Source: Clostridium sp. MCC353
GTDB lineage: Bacteria; Bacillota; Clostridia; Lachnospirales; Lachnospiraceae
Direction of reading: 5' to 3'
NCBI RefSeq assembly: GCF_018785315.1
Contig: NZ_WQPN01000045.1
Coordinates: 1-43,622, forward strand
Length of the DNA: 43,622 bases
A program made the position numbers and the translations under genes. The number at the start of each line of letters is the position of its first letter. Position 1 is the first letter of the stretch. Below the pieces are notes generated by a model that saw only the letters and a list, made by a program, of their open reading frames with translations, had not been told where the DNA came from and ran no database searches. Shown one piece after another: positions 1 through 7,973 of the stretch.

Positions 1-122
1 ACCGCAAACCGTGCCCCGGCCTCCTGCGGATCCAACCGCCCATCCGGTGTCCCCTCTCCATCCGCCTGAACGGTTTCGGGTCTCACATTCCCTGGATCCC
101 CGGCGTAACTCTCGCCAATCAC
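1..122 (-). other. Possible partial reading frame running off the left edge
   Basis: On the minus strand a frame opens at a GTG (120-122), directly after a TAG codon, and stays open to the window edge (about 40 codons). The peptide is rich in Gly, Pro, Asp and Glu and I recognise no family. The ribosome site is poor. It could be the start of a gene read together with the P-II/DUF1538 pair just upstream, or plain intergenic DNA. Confidence 0.2.
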
Positions 123-142
123 CTAAATAAAGATTTCCCCCC

Positions 143-820
143 TCAATCCTCCAACAGCCGCAGCCCCGCCGTACTCGTAACCGGCAGCGAAAATACAATG
201 GATTTCGCTTTGGATTCCATTCCCGCCTGGGTCATGATGGCTTTCATGATGGCATTTTTCTGTTCTTTCCTGGCGACGATGAAGATCATCTCTTTTTCGG
301 AAGCCAGCGATACGCCTAAAAACTGTTCCGCACGTTCCATGCCGGTTCCCTTGGCGTGAATTACGGTTCCTCCGGCTGCTCCGGCGGTTCTGGCCGCATC
401 CATTACGGTTTCTATATATCCGTTATTTGCAATTACTACTAACAGTTCATGAGTTGTTTCCTTCAATACGGTTTCTTCCCCTTTCTCATATCCCTGGTTT
501 TCCGTCAAAAACATCAGTTCCCGCTTTCCTCCGATGCTGCTCAATGGAACGATAAATGCAATTCCGCTGCCAGGAATATCGATTTTCATCTGGTTTTCCA
601 AGCCTCTTTTCACCTTATCCCAGCTATCGTCCGTCACCACGGAAAAGATTACCGCTTTTTCAGCCGCTTCTAATCCGAGATAATCCAGCATATCCCCGGA
701 TGCCGTCCCGGCTCCCAAGGTTACCGTCATGACATTTAACTGTCTTTCTTTGTAAAATGAAAGGAATTTCTCTACACGGCTCCGGTTTGTTACAGTGATC
801 ATCAAATATACTTCACTCAT
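143..820 (-). CDS. Tandem P-II-like signalling protein
   Basis: 225 aa, about twice the length of a P-II (GlnB) subunit, made of two P-II-like ferredoxin folds: residues about 1-112 and 118-225. Both halves repeat the pattern beta strand, helix, Gly-rich segment (GAGTASGD near 36; AKGTG near 155), then strand. The long T-loop with the modified Tyr of classical GlnB/GlnK is absent, so uridylylation is unlikely. P-II-like proteins usually bind small ligands and gate a transporter or enzyme. The gene starts 15 nt after the DUF1538 gene behind a GAAAGGAAATGAGG ribosome site, so the two are an operon and the P-II protein probably controls that membrane protein. The ligand is unknown. Family confidence is good, function is inferred. 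Confidence 0.75.
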   Translation of the reverse strand: MSEVYLMITVTNRSRVEKFLSFYKERQLNVMTVTLGAGTASGDMLDYLGLEAAEKAVIFSVVTDDSWDKVKRGLENQMKIDIPGSGIAFIVPLSSIGGKRELMFLTENQGYEKGEETVLKETTHELLVVIANNGYIETVMDAARTAGAAGGTVIHAKGTGMERAEQFLGVSLASEKEMIFIVARKEQKNAIMKAIMTQAGMESKAKSIVFSLPVTSTAGLRLLED

Positions 821-834
821 GCCTCATTTCCTTT

Positions 835-2373
835 CTATAATTCAATAATATCGTAATCGTCCAGCATATCCAGAGAAGCCGGCAGTTCTGCTGCGGGGAT
901 CTGCACCTTGGAACGTTTCGCCTTCCACTGATAGATCACACCCAGCACCTGTATGGTGATTAACGGAGTCATTGCAACCATCGCCACAACGCCAAATGCA
1001 TCCGTCACAATATTGCCGCCAACAGTCACGCAGGCTCCCATGGCAAACGGCAGCAAAAAGGTGGCTGTCATCGGACCGGATGCCACGCCTCCTGAGTCAA
1101 AGGCGATAGCCGTAAATATCTTAGGCACGAAAAAGGATAAACTCAATGCGATCGCATATCCCGGCACAATGAACCATAAAATCGAAATACCGGTCAATAC
1201 CCTGATCATAGCCAGAGCAATGGAACAGGACACACCGATTGAGAGGCTTGTTTCCATAGCTTTTCCCGGTATCGCCCCGTCTGTCAGTTCCTCCACCTGT
1301 TTGGTCAGCACATAGACCGCAGGTTCAGCCATAACGATAAAATAGCCGATTACCATTCCGATGGGCACAATAATCCACCTGTAAGGCAGCCCGGCAATCA
1401 CCTGTCCCAGATAATTTCCCGCCGGCATAAAGCCCACATTCACTCCTGTTAAAAACAGGACCAGACCGATATATGTATAGATCAGTCCAATGGAAATTTT
1501 AATCAATTTTTTTCTGCTGAGTTTTAAAGATACCATCTGAAATATTCCAAAAAAGAAGATGATCGGAAACAGCGAAGCCGCCATTTCAACCATATATTCA
1601 GGCAATGCATCGGAAAACAGTTTCCTCAGCACAACGGAATTTTGAATTTCCGGGATCACTTCCGGCTCATATGCGCTCCCAGCCGGATGGAATATCATCC
1701 CCAATACAAGAACCGCTAAAATAGGCCCCACCGAACAGAGGGACACGAGGCCGAAACTGTCGTCTGCCGCATGTTTATCGCTTCGGATTGAAGAAATACC
1801 AATACCAAGAGCCATGATAAAAGGCACTGTCATAGGCCCGGTGGTAACGCCTCCGGAATCAAAAGCCACAGCCAGGAAATCAGCCGGAACAAAAAATGTC
1901 AAAACAAACACCATACAATAGAGCGCCACCAAAAGAGGCGGCAGAGCGATGCCAAAAAGCATTCGAAGAAGCGCTACGCTTAAAAATATCCCAACCCCCA
2001 CTGCCACTGCCAGTATCAGCACCATATTTGGAATGGCAGGAACCTGCTGCGCCAAAACCTGCAGATCCGGTTCCGAAATTGTAATCATAAAGCCCAGCAC
2101 AAAGCCCAGACCGACCATTACAAGCAGCTTTTTAGACTTGGTTATGCTGGTGCCGACCCTCTCTCCCATGGGCGTCATCGCCAGTTCCGCTCCCAGAGAG
2201 AAAAACATCATTCCCACAATCAGCAGGACCGCCCCCAGTATAAAGGCCATCAATATGCTTGGCGATACCGGCGCAATGGTAAAACAGAGCAGCAGCACAA
2301 TCCCAATAATCGGGAGGACCGCTTTTAAAGCTTCCTGCAGCTTTTCCTGAAGTTTAGTTTGATAGAATATCAT
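835..2373 (-). CDS. DUF1538-domain polytopic membrane protein (duplicated)
   Basis: 512 aa with about 12 hydrophobic segments. It is an internal duplication: FDSGGV.(T/S)GPMT occurs at 171-181 and again at 425-435, and a (S/A)EP..xVL..QV motif at 100-111 and 349-360, so two DUF1538 repeats of about 250 residues are fused. The conserved Asp, Ser and Gly-Gly within membrane segments suggest an ion or solute pathway with two pseudo-symmetric halves. Substrate is not known. The start is fixed by AGGAGGG 5 nt before ATG. It is first in an operon with the tandem P-II-like protein, which is its likely regulator. It resembles a transporter; I cannot say for what. Confidence 0.8.
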   Translation of the reverse strand: MIFYQTKLQEKLQEALKAVLPIIGIVLLLCFTIAPVSPSILMAFILGAVLLIVGMMFFSLGAELAMTPMGERVGTSITKSKKLLVMVGLGFVLGFMITISEPDLQVLAQQVPAIPNMVLILAVAVGVGIFLSVALLRMLFGIALPPLLVALYCMVFVLTFFVPADFLAVAFDSGGVTTGPMTVPFIMALGIGISSIRSDKHAADDSFGLVSLCSVGPILAVLVLGMIFHPAGSAYEPEVIPEIQNSVVLRKLFSDALPEYMVEMAASLFPIIFFFGIFQMVSLKLSRKKLIKISIGLIYTYIGLVLFLTGVNVGFMPAGNYLGQVIAGLPYRWIIVPIGMVIGYFIVMAEPAVYVLTKQVEELTDGAIPGKAMETSLSIGVSCSIALAMIRVLTGISILWFIVPGYAIALSLSFFVPKIFTAIAFDSGGVASGPMTATFLLPFAMGACVTVGGNIVTDAFGVVAMVAMTPLITIQVLGVIYQWKAKRSKVQIPAAELPASLDMLDDYDIIEL

Positions 2374-2399
2374 GAACCCTCCTTTTTATGTTATGTGAA

Positions 2400-2440
2400 C
2401 TATTTTATTATACATGATGAGGGTTGTATTCCCGTATTAA
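2400..2440 (-). promoter_or_regulatory. Candidate promoter of the DUF1538/P-II operon
   Basis: A TATAAT hexamer on the minus strand (2407-2412), preceded by TG, lies about 35 nt before the DUF1538 start. No good -35 hexamer is seen at 16-18 bp, so the promoter may be weak or activator-dependent. Confidence 0.4.
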
Positions 2441-2534
2441 GATTTTGTTAAGATTGAATCTGCATAAAATGAAGCATTTCAGACGGATTATTTTCTCGAC
2501 CGAAATGGCAGGTCAAGAAACATCGGTTGTCCAA

Positions 2535-3206
2535 TTAATCCAGACTGCCTTCCTGCTTTGCGATATTCCGCAAATGAAAATAAACCGTATTGACGGATAT
2601 ATTCAGTTCATTGGCGATCTGCTCCACAGAATTTTTGATTTCAAAGATCTTCTTCATCTGCAAAATCCTGATAATTTCCTTTTTCCGCTGTGACGGAGGG
2701 ATCGTCTTATCATTCAGCACAATCTCCTTCGCATTCTCCAGCCCCTGCTTTATGGTATCATTTGGATTGTCCGTAAATGTCTCTGTGGCGAATACGGTCT
2801 TATCTTCCGGAATCATATCTGAAATAAAATGTATCAGCGGCGTGCCCAGATACAGGTTTATGCATATCAGCCCGATAATCCTGTTTTCGCTGCCCCTGAC
2901 CGCTATGGTCGTTGATTTAAGCGGCTCTCCCAGCTTATTTTTGCTGAAATATTCATAGTAATCATGAGAACCGTTTTCACTTTCTATTTTCTCCAGCCAA
3001 AACAGGGCCAGATCGGTGATCGGCGATCCCTCTGACCTTCCCGTATGGAATCCATTTACAATTTTAATAACCGAATGCTCCAAATCCTCCAGGCTGTGGA
3101 GCGCAATCTCATAACTGCTCCCCAGATAGGCAGCCAAACCGTCGATGACAGTCTTATAAGATTCTAATATTTTACGGTCTTCCTCTGTTAATATAATATG
3201 GTTCAT
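2535..3206 (-). CDS. PAS/helix-turn-helix transcriptional regulator (YheO/DauR type)
   Basis: 223 aa. The N-terminal region (about 15-125) matches the YheO-like PAS domain: an EIALHSLED segment, GRSEGSPITDLAL near 78, and a strand ending in GLICINLYLG. The C-terminal part (about 160-215) is an HTH_22-type DNA-binding domain ending in a recognition helix of the form VNTVYFHLRNI. This family (DauR/YheO-like) usually senses a small ligand and controls a neighbouring catabolic operon. It is transcribed divergently from the aminotransferase-permease-amidohydrolase operon, the natural target. Start supported by AAGGGG 9-10 nt before ATG. Activator or repressor is not settled. Confidence 0.8.
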   Translation of the reverse strand: MNHIILTEEDRKILESYKTVIDGLAAYLGSSYEIALHSLEDLEHSVIKIVNGFHTGRSEGSPITDLALFWLEKIESENGSHDYYEYFSKNKLGEPLKSTTIAVRGSENRIIGLICINLYLGTPLIHFISDMIPEDKTVFATETFTDNPNDTIKQGLENAKEIVLNDKTIPPSQRKKEIIRILQMKKIFEIKNSVEQIANELNISVNTVYFHLRNIAKQEGSLD

Positions 3207-3236
3207 ATCATTTTTCCCCTTGTTAAACGCGCTTTA

Positions 3237-3265
3237 AGTTTACAATAATATAGAAAGGATTGCAA
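3237..3265 (-). promoter_or_regulatory. Candidate promoter of the PAS-HTH regulator
   Basis: Minus strand: TTGCAA (3260-3265), 17-bp spacer, TAAACT (3237-3242). Leader about 30 nt. The -35 is good and the -10 moderate. Confidence 0.45.
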
Positions 3266-3371
3266 TCATTGTTTTTAATAAGGAGAGAGAAAACTATAAC
3301 AGTTGATACAAGTTTCTTCCACCAATTCCCATTCCGGACTGATGTGAAATACAAAAATCAGCCACTATACG

Positions 3372-3387
3372 CTAAAATATATTTTAG
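3372..3387. promoter_or_regulatory. Perfect 16-bp palindrome CTAAAATATATTTTAG
   Basis: Perfectly self-complementary and located 14-29 bp upstream of the -35 of the operon promoter. It shares the CTAAAAT...TTTTAG half sites with the spacer palindrome at 3404-3421, so both are probably sites for one dimeric regulator, most simply the adjacent PAS-HTH protein. Confidence 0.6.
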
Positions 3388-3400
3388 TTTTTAAACAGAA

Positions 3401-3429
3401 TTGACTAAAATAAATTTTAGTATTATAAT
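3401..3429 (+). promoter_or_regulatory. Operon promoter with operator in the spacer
   Basis: TTGACT (3401-3406), exactly 17 bp, TATAAT (3424-3429): a near-consensus sigma-A promoter. The spacer is filled by an inverted repeat, ACTAAAAT-AA-ATTTTAGT (3404-3421), so a bound regulator would cover the space between -35 and -10. A third palindrome, TTATTTTTAAAAATAA (3463-3478), and two more TTTTAG half sites lie downstream of the start. Confidence 0.7.
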
Positions 3430-3514
3430 GTAATCATAAAGAAATACTGTATTTATTTTTAGTTATTTTTAAAAATAATTTTAGTTTTTTAATGAAAGGG
3501 GGAAGAGAATCCAT

Positions 3515-3610
3515 ATGGGAGTTATTTTTTTACACAAGCACCTGCTCACAGAATACCGCATGTCAGCAGCGTCATTTCCGAACGGAAACAAACGGCCGGA
3601 TGGCAGATAA
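3515..3610 (+). CDS. Possible 31-aa leader reading frame
   Basis: Short ATG frame in the long leader of the aminotransferase mRNA, preceded by a GGGGGAAG ribosome-like site about 9 nt upstream and ending at TAA 3608-3610. No recognisable protein signature. It may be a leader peptide or chance. Confidence 0.2.
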   Translation: MGVIFLHKHLLTEYRMSAASFPNGNKRPDGR

Positions 3611-3675
3611 GGTAAGCGGTTAAACCTCAGGCTCTGCAAAAAGCATGCCTTTTAGAACAAAAAGGAGTAAAACTA

Positions 3676-4905
3676 ATGGGTAATATTAAAAACAGAATGA
3701 GGCCGGTATTCGCAAACCTGGATGGCGGGCTGTTTTCCGAGACGGAGAAAGCGGATGTCGGCGACGTGGCAGAAAGGATGAAACAACAGGGGGTTGCCAT
3801 GATGAGCTGGGCAGACCCCTTCGCCCCGGATCCCTCCATCCCGGATCACGTGATGAAAGCAGCATCCGAAGCATTAAGCGGAGGTTTTCCCGCACACTAT
3901 ATCATGCCCATCGGAAGCCGGGATTTAAAAGAAATGATTGCGAAACGGATCAAGAACATTTACGGCATTGATTTAAACCCTCAAAGAAATATTATCATCA
4001 ATCCCGGATCCGACATCGGCCTGCTCTTTGCCATGTTTCCATGGATCAACCCGGGAGACGAAGTTCTGGTTCACGATCCCAGCTACGGCAGCAATTTCCT
4101 GAATCCCGAACTATTGGGTGGTAAAACGGTCCGGGTTCCCACCTATGAAAAAGACAACTGGCATATCAGGATTGAAGAATATGAAAAGCGCCTGACAGGT
4201 AAAACAAAGATGGTGCTTCTCACCAACCCCAACAATCCTACCTGCGTCTCCTATACCAGAAAAGAGCTGGAACAACTGGCCGGTTTCTGTATTAAAAATG
4301 ATCTGGTCTGCATCTGTGACCAGGCTTTCGAGGATTTGGCCTTCGAAGGCCATGATATGGTCTGTATGGCACAGATTCCAGGTATGTGGGAACGAACCGT
4401 CACAGTCTGCTCCGTGTCCAAGGGCATGGCGCTGAGCGGATTCCGTATCGGCTGGATTTATGCCGACGATGTGATCATGAACGCCCTCTATGGAGCTGCA
4501 GTCAACATTCAGGGAGCGACAAGCACCCTGAGCCAGATGGCCGTCATGCCGGCATTTGAAGACGACAGATTCATCCAGGAATACAAAGAGAAATATGACC
4601 GGCGGAGAAATTACGCATATGAACTGTTTAACTCCATACCAGGCGTATCCATCCTGATGCCCGAGGCCACATTTTTGCTTTGGATTAACATCTCAAAACT
4701 GGGAACCTCCACGGAAGTGGCCCGTTACCTGATTGAGGAAGCTAAGGTAAATGTAAATGACGGAAAATTCTATGGGGAGCAGGGAAAAGGCCATATCCGC
4801 CTCGTTGCCGGATGCTGCTGGGAGGACGAAGACTGTTACGCCATTTTGGACCGGGTAGCTGAGGCATTATCCAAACTGGCGGCTGTAAAAGGAGTGTCCG
4901 GATAA
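3676..4905 (+). CDS. PLP-dependent aminotransferase, class I/II
   Basis: 409 aa, usual length for fold-type I aminotransferases. Visible signatures: NPGSDIGL near 109, NPNNPT at 184-189 with the cofactor-contacting Asn, Asp215 for the pyridine nitrogen, and the Schiff-base Lys249 within SVSKGMALSGFRIGW, with Arg257 for cofactor phosphate. Start supported by AAAGGAG 8 nt before ATG. It is first in an operon with a GntP-type permease and two amidohydrolases, so it probably transfers an amino group in breakdown of the imported compound. Substrate cannot be read; close relatives are annotated broadly as aspartate/alanine-type aminotransferases. A C-S lyase role (MalY type) is less likely but possible. 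Confidence 0.85.
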   Translation: MGNIKNRMRPVFANLDGGLFSETEKADVGDVAERMKQQGVAMMSWADPFAPDPSIPDHVMKAASEALSGGFPAHYIMPIGSRDLKEMIAKRIKNIYGIDLNPQRNIIINPGSDIGLLFAMFPWINPGDEVLVHDPSYGSNFLNPELLGGKTVRVPTYEKDNWHIRIEEYEKRLTGKTKMVLLTNPNNPTCVSYTRKELEQLAGFCIKNDLVCICDQAFEDLAFEGHDMVCMAQIPGMWERTVTVCSVSKGMALSGFRIGWIYADDVIMNALYGAAVNIQGATSTLSQMAVMPAFEDDRFIQEYKEKYDRRRNYAYELFNSIPGVSILMPEATFLLWINISKLGTSTEVARYLIEEAKVNVNDGKFYGEQGKGHIRLVAGCCWEDEDCYAILDRVAEALSKLAAVKGVSG

Positions 4906-5001
4906 ACTTAAATCCGGCTGCAACCAAAGTAAATCATCGCAGTCCAAGGCTGCTGCAATGAAATTACATAAACTGCCTGAGCCTTAAAAGGAGAAGATAA
5001 C

Positions 5002-6300
5002 ATGATGGAAATAATTAGTTTGATTGGCATTCTCACAGCCATAGCCGTCATGATCTACGGCTGTGTCAAATCTGTAAATTTAGTGATCCTGACCCCCATC
5101 TGCGCGCTGATCGTCGCCCTGTCCGGAGGCATGGGGCTGGCGGAAGGATATGCGGGAACGTATATGAATGGGCTGGGAAGTTTTATTATCCAGCAATTCC
5201 CCGTATTTTTAACAGGAGCCCTGCTGAGCAAATTTTTGGAGGCCTCCGGTCTGAGCACTTCCATTGCCCTCAATTTATTCAATAAGCTGGGTACGGATAA
5301 TATTGTCTTAGCCATGATCATATGTAATATCGTGCTGGCAGTTGCCGGCGTAAACACCTTTGTGATCATTTTCACCATCTACCCCATTGCTCTTGCTTTG
5401 TTCAAAAAAGCGGATCTCCCCCGTAAACTGATTCCTGCCTGTATTCTCGGGCCCACCGTAACAGCCTGCATGATACCGGGTCTTCCCACCCTCAACAACA
5501 CTATTCCCAGCTCTCACTTCGGCGTTACCGTACTGGCGGCCCCTACAATCGGTTTCATCGCATTTTTCTCAGCCGCCGCCGGATGCATCCTCTACCTGAA
5601 TGCAGAAGCCAAAAAATGCCGTAAAAAGGGGGAGCATTTTAATCCCATACCGGAAGATGCCAAATATACAGGGTTCGATATGGATCAGACAGGGCTGCCC
5701 AATCCTCTGATAATTTTAGTTCCGCTGATCTTTATCATCGTAACTTTGAACTGCTTTAAATTTCCCGCATATGCAAGCCTGTTCTGTGGAAGCATCATTA
5801 TTGTCCTGATGTTTGCCAAAACCCTTCTTCCCTCCTGCAACAAGCTGCTGGGAGAAGCGGTACAAAATTCCCAGGTTGTGGTCACAACCGCAGCCCTTTC
5901 CGGTTTCGGCGCCGTAGTAACGTCTGTACCGGGTTATGCCCTGGTGGCAGATGGCCTTTCCGCGGTGAGCTTTGGCAATCCTTATCTGTACACGATTATC
6001 GCCGTTGCAGTCATCGCCGCCATATCCGGTTCCGCTTACGGAAGCATGCGCATCGCCTGTACGGCAATCGGCGATAAAGTTCTGGCTTTGGGCGGCAATC
6101 CCGCAGTGGTCTCCCGTTTAATGAGCCTGTCCTCGCTGAGTTTTGATTCCCTGCCCCACAACAGCGCCTGCGTGCTGATTCTGGGATACTGCGGCGTGTC
6201 TCATAAAGAAGGTTATAAATATCTGGGAGTGACAACGGTGGTGATCCCTCTCATCGTATCCGTCATCGGCGTTATTCTCGGCAGTTTGGGGCTAGTATAG
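5002..6300 (+). CDS. GntP-family permease
   Basis: 432 aa, about 12 membrane segments, length and layout of the GntP (gluconate:H+ symporter) family. Conserved stretches include the N-terminal GCVKSVNLVILTPICAL region, PGLPTLNNTIPSSHFG near 157 and the C-terminal SLSSLSFDSLPHNSACV segment. GntP members import gluconate, other sugar acids or hydroxy and carboxylic acids. ATG at 5002, with an alternative ATG at 5005, follows AAAGGAGAAG. It lies between the aminotransferase and the amidohydrolases, so it probably brings in their substrate, an anionic amino- or hydroxy-acid-like compound. Confidence 0.85.
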   Translation: MMEIISLIGILTAIAVMIYGCVKSVNLVILTPICALIVALSGGMGLAEGYAGTYMNGLGSFIIQQFPVFLTGALLSKFLEASGLSTSIALNLFNKLGTDNIVLAMIICNIVLAVAGVNTFVIIFTIYPIALALFKKADLPRKLIPACILGPTVTACMIPGLPTLNNTIPSSHFGVTVLAAPTIGFIAFFSAAAGCILYLNAEAKKCRKKGEHFNPIPEDAKYTGFDMDQTGLPNPLIILVPLIFIIVTLNCFKFPAYASLFCGSIIIVLMFAKTLLPSCNKLLGEAVQNSQVVVTTAALSGFGAVVTSVPGYALVADGLSAVSFGNPYLYTIIAVAVIAAISGSAYGSMRIACTAIGDKVLALGGNPAVVSRLMSLSSLSFDSLPHNSACVLILGYCGVSHKEGYKYLGVTTVVIPLIVSVIGVILGSLGLV

Positions 6301-6319
6301 CAGAGAGGAGAATGAAACT

Positions 6320-7099
6320 ATGATTATTGATATGCATGGACATATCTTCGGTTCCAATTTAGAACAAGATCAACGGGAAGTCCTGGAAACAATTGACCGC
6401 TATGGAATCGATTTGGCCTTTCTGTCTGCAATCGAACTGACAAACCAGGTGCCCAACGAGGAAGAGACCGACCGTCTCAACGCCGCCCAATACGCTTTTG
6501 AAGCGGCCCATCCCCAGCACATCCGCAGCTACTGCCGCGTAAATATCGTGAATAAAAATGCGGTGGAGGTGGCCCGGCGCGGCATTTACGGCCATAACGT
6601 GGTCGGTTTAAAATTCCTCAGCGAATGCTATATGGATGACCACAGGGCCGATCCCGTGGTGGAAGAAGCCATAAAAGCCAATATTCCCATCCTAATCCAC
6701 ACCTCCCACAAAGCCAAGGGCCCTGGAGTGCCCATGTATCCTCTGGAATCACACAGCGGCCACATCGCTAACCTGGCCGCCCGTTACCCAGAGGCAAAAA
6801 TTATCATGGCCCATACCGGAGGCAACGCTTATCTGGCAGTAAAAAATGTAAAAAACCACCCCAATGTAGCGGTCGATATCTCCGGTTCACTGATGCGTTA
6901 CGGCGCTCTGGAATATACGGTAAAACATTTAGGAGCCAAACGGGTGCTGTTCGGCAGCGATTTCCCCTATGTCCCCTTTGCTGTCTGCATAGGAAAAGTC
7001 CAGGATGCAGAACTCTCAGAGGGAATAAAAGAAGACATACTATATAAAAATGCTCTGCGGATTTACGATAAGACTTGGAAGGCAGGTGATCCCCTGTGA
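6320..7099 (+). CDS. Amidohydrolase-2 family metal-dependent hydrolase or decarboxylase
   Basis: 259 aa TIM-barrel of the amidohydrolase_2 (PF04909) type. The whole metal site is present: His6 and His8 (MHGH), His127 in ILIHTSH, His165 in IIMAHTGG and Asp214 in LFGSDFPY. Lys98 sits at the GLK position. The family includes ACMSD-like decarboxylases, lactonases and hydrolases on small carboxylates. Start has GAGAGGAG upstream, 20 nt after the permease. Its stop overlaps the start of the next paralogue (GTGA, 7096-7099), so the two are translationally coupled and may form one complex. Confidence 0.85.
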   Translation: MIIDMHGHIFGSNLEQDQREVLETIDRYGIDLAFLSAIELTNQVPNEEETDRLNAAQYAFEAAHPQHIRSYCRVNIVNKNAVEVARRGIYGHNVVGLKFLSECYMDDHRADPVVEEAIKANIPILIHTSHKAKGPGVPMYPLESHSGHIANLAARYPEAKIIMAHTGGNAYLAVKNVKNHPNVAVDISGSLMRYGALEYTVKHLGAKRVLFGSDFPYVPFAVCIGKVQDAELSEGIKEDILYKNALRIYDKTWKAGDPL

Positions 7100-7875
7100 A
7101 AATTGCAGATACCAACATCTATTATGGAAGCTGGCCTTTCCGTGACGCGGGTGAAACTGATTTTTCACGCATCAAAGAACACTGCGCCAAAAACGGAATT
7201 GGGACTTTGATGGTCTCCAGCGTCAATTCCATTTTTTATGAAGACCCCTTTGAAGGGGATATTAAGCTTCATGAAGCCATTGCCGATGAACAAAACGCGT
7301 ACCACATCATGACCGTCAACCCGTTCTCCTCCGGCTGGAAGGAGGATGTCCGTACCGCTGTCAACGAGTTCGGCATTCGCGGCATCAAACTATATCCGGG
7401 ATATCACGGTTACCAGATGCAGGATCCCGCCCTGGCACAGGTATGCGAAACCGCCGGAAAATATGACCTGCCGGTGATCATCGCCGGCCAGGTTGAGGAT
7501 CTGCGGGTGTCCTATCTGCTCCATCCGGCGCCCATACCGTTGGATAAGCTGGGGGTATTTTTAGGGACATACCGGGACAACACATTTGTACTGGCTAATT
7601 TCAGCTTCGGGGATACGTATGCGCTGCGATTTAACATTTTACCGCGGGATAAGGTATACGTGGATATGTCCGGGTTCATCTTCACTTCATTTCCATTAGA
7701 AAAACTCTTAAAGATTTATCCCAAGGAGATGTTCTTATTCGGATCCCAGTTCCCATTATATGTCCAGAAAGGGATCCTCAACGAAGTCACCAGAGCAAAG
7801 CTTCCGGATGACGTAAAAGAGGCTGTTTTATATCAGAACGCGGCCCGGTTATTTAAAATTGAAAAACAGGCATAG
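7096..7875 (+). CDS. Amidohydrolase-like protein lacking metal ligands (putative pseudoenzyme)
   Basis: 259 aa, identical in length to the upstream paralogue, with the same barrel landmarks (GIKLYPGYHGY near 96, FGSQFPLY at 215-222). All five expected metal ligands are changed: the HxH pair to Asn7 and Tyr9, the next His to Ala130 (PVIIAGQ), the next to Asn168 (VLANFS) and the final Asp to Gln218 (FGSQFP). The central Lys98 remains. It begins with GTG overlapping the previous stop by 4 nt behind AGGTGATC. It is therefore probably a non-catalytic partner or regulator of the active paralogue, or an enzyme using a metal-free chemistry. Last gene of the operon. Confidence 0.75.
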   Translation: MKIADTNIYYGSWPFRDAGETDFSRIKEHCAKNGIGTLMVSSVNSIFYEDPFEGDIKLHEAIADEQNAYHIMTVNPFSSGWKEDVRTAVNEFGIRGIKLYPGYHGYQMQDPALAQVCETAGKYDLPVIIAGQVEDLRVSYLLHPAPIPLDKLGVFLGTYRDNTFVLANFSFGDTYALRFNILPRDKVYVDMSGFIFTSFPLEKLLKIYPKEMFLFGSQFPLYVQKGILNEVTRAKLPDDVKEAVLYQNAARLFKIEKQA

Positions 7876-7903
7876 GCGGTCTGTTTCTCCCTCTAATTAA
7901 AAA

Positions 7904-7947
7904 TGCATGCCGCAGCAAAATCTCTTGGATTCCTGCTGCGGCATGCA
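7904..7947 (-). terminator. Intrinsic terminator of gpmI
   Basis: Perfect 14-bp arms (7904-7917 and 7934-7947) with a 16-nt loop. Reading the minus strand, the hairpin is followed by TTTTTAATT. It lies between convergent genes, and the plus-strand side has only weak T runs. Confidence 0.8.
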
Positions 7948-7973
7948 CTGTCTATACTCACTGTTTATTTTCT

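Larger units (their letters stand above)
3207..3675. other. 469-bp divergent regulatory region
   Basis: AT-rich segment between the PAS-HTH regulator and the aminotransferase operon. It holds a minus-strand promoter, a plus-strand promoter with a palindrome in its spacer, further CTAAAA/TTTTAG palindromes, a possible 31-codon leader frame, and a long 5' leader (about 240 nt) before the aminotransferase. Confidence 0.7.
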
